58,201 nucleotides of DNA, taken from the IMG/VR virus record IMGVR_UViG_3300033571_014210, positions 1 through 58,201 of that record, one strand, 5' to 3'. Below the pieces are notes generated by a model. It did not search any database. It saw only the letters and a list, made by a program, of their open reading frames with translations, and had not been told where the DNA came from. Below are positions 56,711 to 58,201 of the stretch, piece by piece (position 1 is the first letter of the stretch; each line of letters starts with the position of its first letter). A program made the translations under genes and the position numbers. This DNA is from a virus.

Positions 56711-58201
56711 ATGGATGCACGAAATAACATTGCACAGGATTTATTCTATAAAATTCGCAGCCGTTTTTCTGGCCTAAAATTAGGTGCAGAAACCGGACAG
56801 ATTACTATCAATCCTGTAGAAGCTAGATTTTTTGATTTTGACTATATGGAAGGTGAAACTCCAATAGGTCATGTCAGTATTAGTCTTGCCGAACCCAATT
56901 CTATGAAAGTTTATTTTAGTCATGGAATTACAGAAGGCATGGACAGTAATCAAAAAGAAAATTGGTACGGTTTTTTAAAAGAATTAAGACAATTTGCCAA
57001 GCGTAGACTTCTAAGTTTTGATACCAGAGACATCGCCAAAGATAATTTAGATCAGAGAGATTATGAATTTCTCAGTCAAAATGCACAGCCAAAACCAGAA
57101 GCACCTAACACAATACAAAAGCCCGTTGGAGAATCAATTATGAGTGAAAGCACAATGTATGGTAGCAGAACGATGAGCTATCAAAAGTTGATGGACACCA
57201 GACTTATTATCAAGCACAGCCAAGCAGTGATGGACGACACACAGCCAGGTGCTAGAACAAGGAACATTTCTGCATTGTTCGTAGAAAATCAAGACGGTGA
57301 AAGATTCAAGTATCCTTTCATCCATTTAGCAGGTGCCCGTGCTATGCAGCGACATGTGGCCAACGGCGGTTTGCCTTACGATGACATTGGTAAGAGTATT
57401 ATTTCTATGAGTGAAGAAATTGCACAGCTAAAGAGCTTTGGCAATTATGTAGTTCGTAATGATTTAATGAATTCGATGAACAACGACATTGTTGAAAGAA
57501 GTACTGGATACTTAAATCAATTAAGAGAACAAATTAAGGCACTATCAAAGCAGAGTCATTATGAGGCTTATAAAGAATCATTCCAGGCTCGTGAACAACT
57601 AGAAGTACCAGAAGAAGTAGTAGAAGATTTTGTAGAACAATTTACAGTTAAAAATTTCAAAGAAGACATTAAGTCAGTATTTCCTGTGTTATACCGTTTA
57701 ATGCAAGAGGGTAACACCATAGGCTATGACGACATAGTCGCTATGACATCACAAGAACAGGTAGCAGAAGAAGAACAACAAGAAATAGAGAAAAATGATC
57801 CTTTTTCAACTTTTGAAAATTGGATTATGGCATTAGGTGAAGATAGTGCCATAGTCAGTAAAGATCCAGAAGAACAACAACAAGCTATAAAAGAATTACA
57901 AGAGCTAGTGGGCGAACATTTTTCTGCAGGCGTAGACGGCTCAAATGCTATTGAGAGTCTCAAAGGCATCATCGAAGATCCGGAATTATACAAGGCAATC
58001 AAAGAACAGAGCAAAGAAGATCCAGATAGCTGTGTTAGGGGTCTAGTCAAAGATTGGTTAGATCAAAATGCCCCAGAAGTCGTAGATCAATTAGACTTCG
58101 GTGATTATGTTGAGGAACCTGCAAGAGATGTGGCGGAAGGCTCCTTCGGCAGTGGATATGGTAGTGTCTTTACATTATATGTAAACACTGGTGAAAAACC
58201 T
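56711..58201 (+). CDS. Large conserved-type hypothetical protein, 3' truncated by the window (at least 497 aa)
   Basis: A single open frame runs from ATG 56711 to the window end without a stop, for 497 codons. The product begins MDARNNIAQDLFYKIRSRFSGLKLG. It has a globular first domain (GHVSISLAEPNSMKVYFSHGI, NWYGFLKELRQFAKRRLLSFDTRD), a linker, and a second domain with STMYGSRTMSYQKL, IIKHSQAV, ARTRNISALFVENQDGERFKYPF and HLAGARAMQRHVANGGLPYDDIGK. A long Glu/Gln-rich helical region follows. I recall this layout from other marine T4-like phage genomes as an unassigned protein. It has no P-loop, signal or membrane segment so far. The position after gp17 and a late promoter suggest a virion or assembly role. 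Confidence 0.7.
   Translation, partial: MDARNNIAQDLFYKIRSRFSGLKLGAETGQITINPVEARFFDFDYMEGETPIGHVSISLAEPNSMKVYFSHGITEGMDSNQKENWYGFLKELRQFAKRRLLSFDTRDIAKDNLDQRDYEFLSQNAQPKPEAPNTIQKPVGESIMSESTMYGSRTMSYQKLMDTRLIIKHSQAVMDDTQPGARTRNISALFVENQDGERFKYPFIHLAGARAMQRHVANGGLPYDDIGKSIISMSEEIAQLKSFGNYVVRNDLMNSMNNDIVERSTGYLNQLREQIKALSKQSHYEAYKESFQAREQLEVPEEVVEDFVEQFTVKNFKEDIKSVFPVLYRLMQEGNTIGYDDIVAMTSQEQVAEEEQQEIEKNDPFSTFENWIMALGEDSAIVSKDPEEQQQAIKELQELVGEHFSAGVDGSNAIESLKGIIEDPELYKAIKEQSKEDPDSCVRGLVKDWLDQNAPEVVDQLDFGDYVEEPARDVAEGSFGSGYGSVFTLYVNTGEKP

Overview
The window is part of the late (virion) region of a T4-like marine myovirus. This follows from recognisable homologues of the T4 head, neck and tail genes (gp23 C-terminus, gp13, gp14, gp15, gp18, gp19, gp4, gp16, gp17), the early enzyme gp1 (dNMP kinase), many TAAATA-type late promoters, and fibre and hypothetical families that I know from cyanophage and pelagiphage genomes. 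The DNA is AT-rich and densely coded. No photosynthesis or host-marker gene is present, so the host (cyanobacterium, SAR11 or other marine bacterium) cannot be named. No tRNA, CRISPR array, integrase or insertion sequence was seen.

Layout. (1) 1-880: end of the major capsid gene, a strong terminator and a small unknown gene. (2) 950-25199: a long plus-strand block of tail-fibre/adhesin-like genes, including giants of 1814 and 2781 residues, a 955-residue protein and a glycine-rich protein. (3) 25196-32172: a minus-strand, translationally coupled operon with three tandem flavin-dependent halogenase-like genes, one of them fused to a 2-oxoglutarate/Fe(II) oxygenase domain, plus two stand-alone oxygenases of that superfamily and one unknown protein. 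(4) 32211-40903: more fibre-type plus-strand genes, ending in a 2073-residue giant. (5) 40900-44801: a minus-strand operon with gp14, gp15, a degenerate Nudix-like protein and a small unknown protein. (6) 44811-46562: gp13, dNMP kinase with its own sigma70-type promoter, and a convergent zinc-finger/HNH-like gene. (7) 46629-58201: gp18, gp19, a tube-fold protein, gp4, gp16, three further probable virion proteins, gp17 and a large open frame running off the end.

How it fits together. Nearly everything builds or decorates the particle: capsid (gp23), packaging motor (gp16, gp17), head completion and neck (gp4, gp13, gp14, gp15), contractile tail (gp18, gp19) and a very elaborate adhesion apparatus. 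The halogenase/oxygenase operon lies inside the adhesin block and has a late promoter. It may therefore act late, for example by chemically modifying virion or host-surface molecules; this is inference.

Two cross-cutting patterns stand out. At least six genes have TAAATA exactly five bases before the ATG, which would put the late transcription start on the start codon itself (leaderless mRNA). Divergent gene pairs carry back-to-back late promoters.
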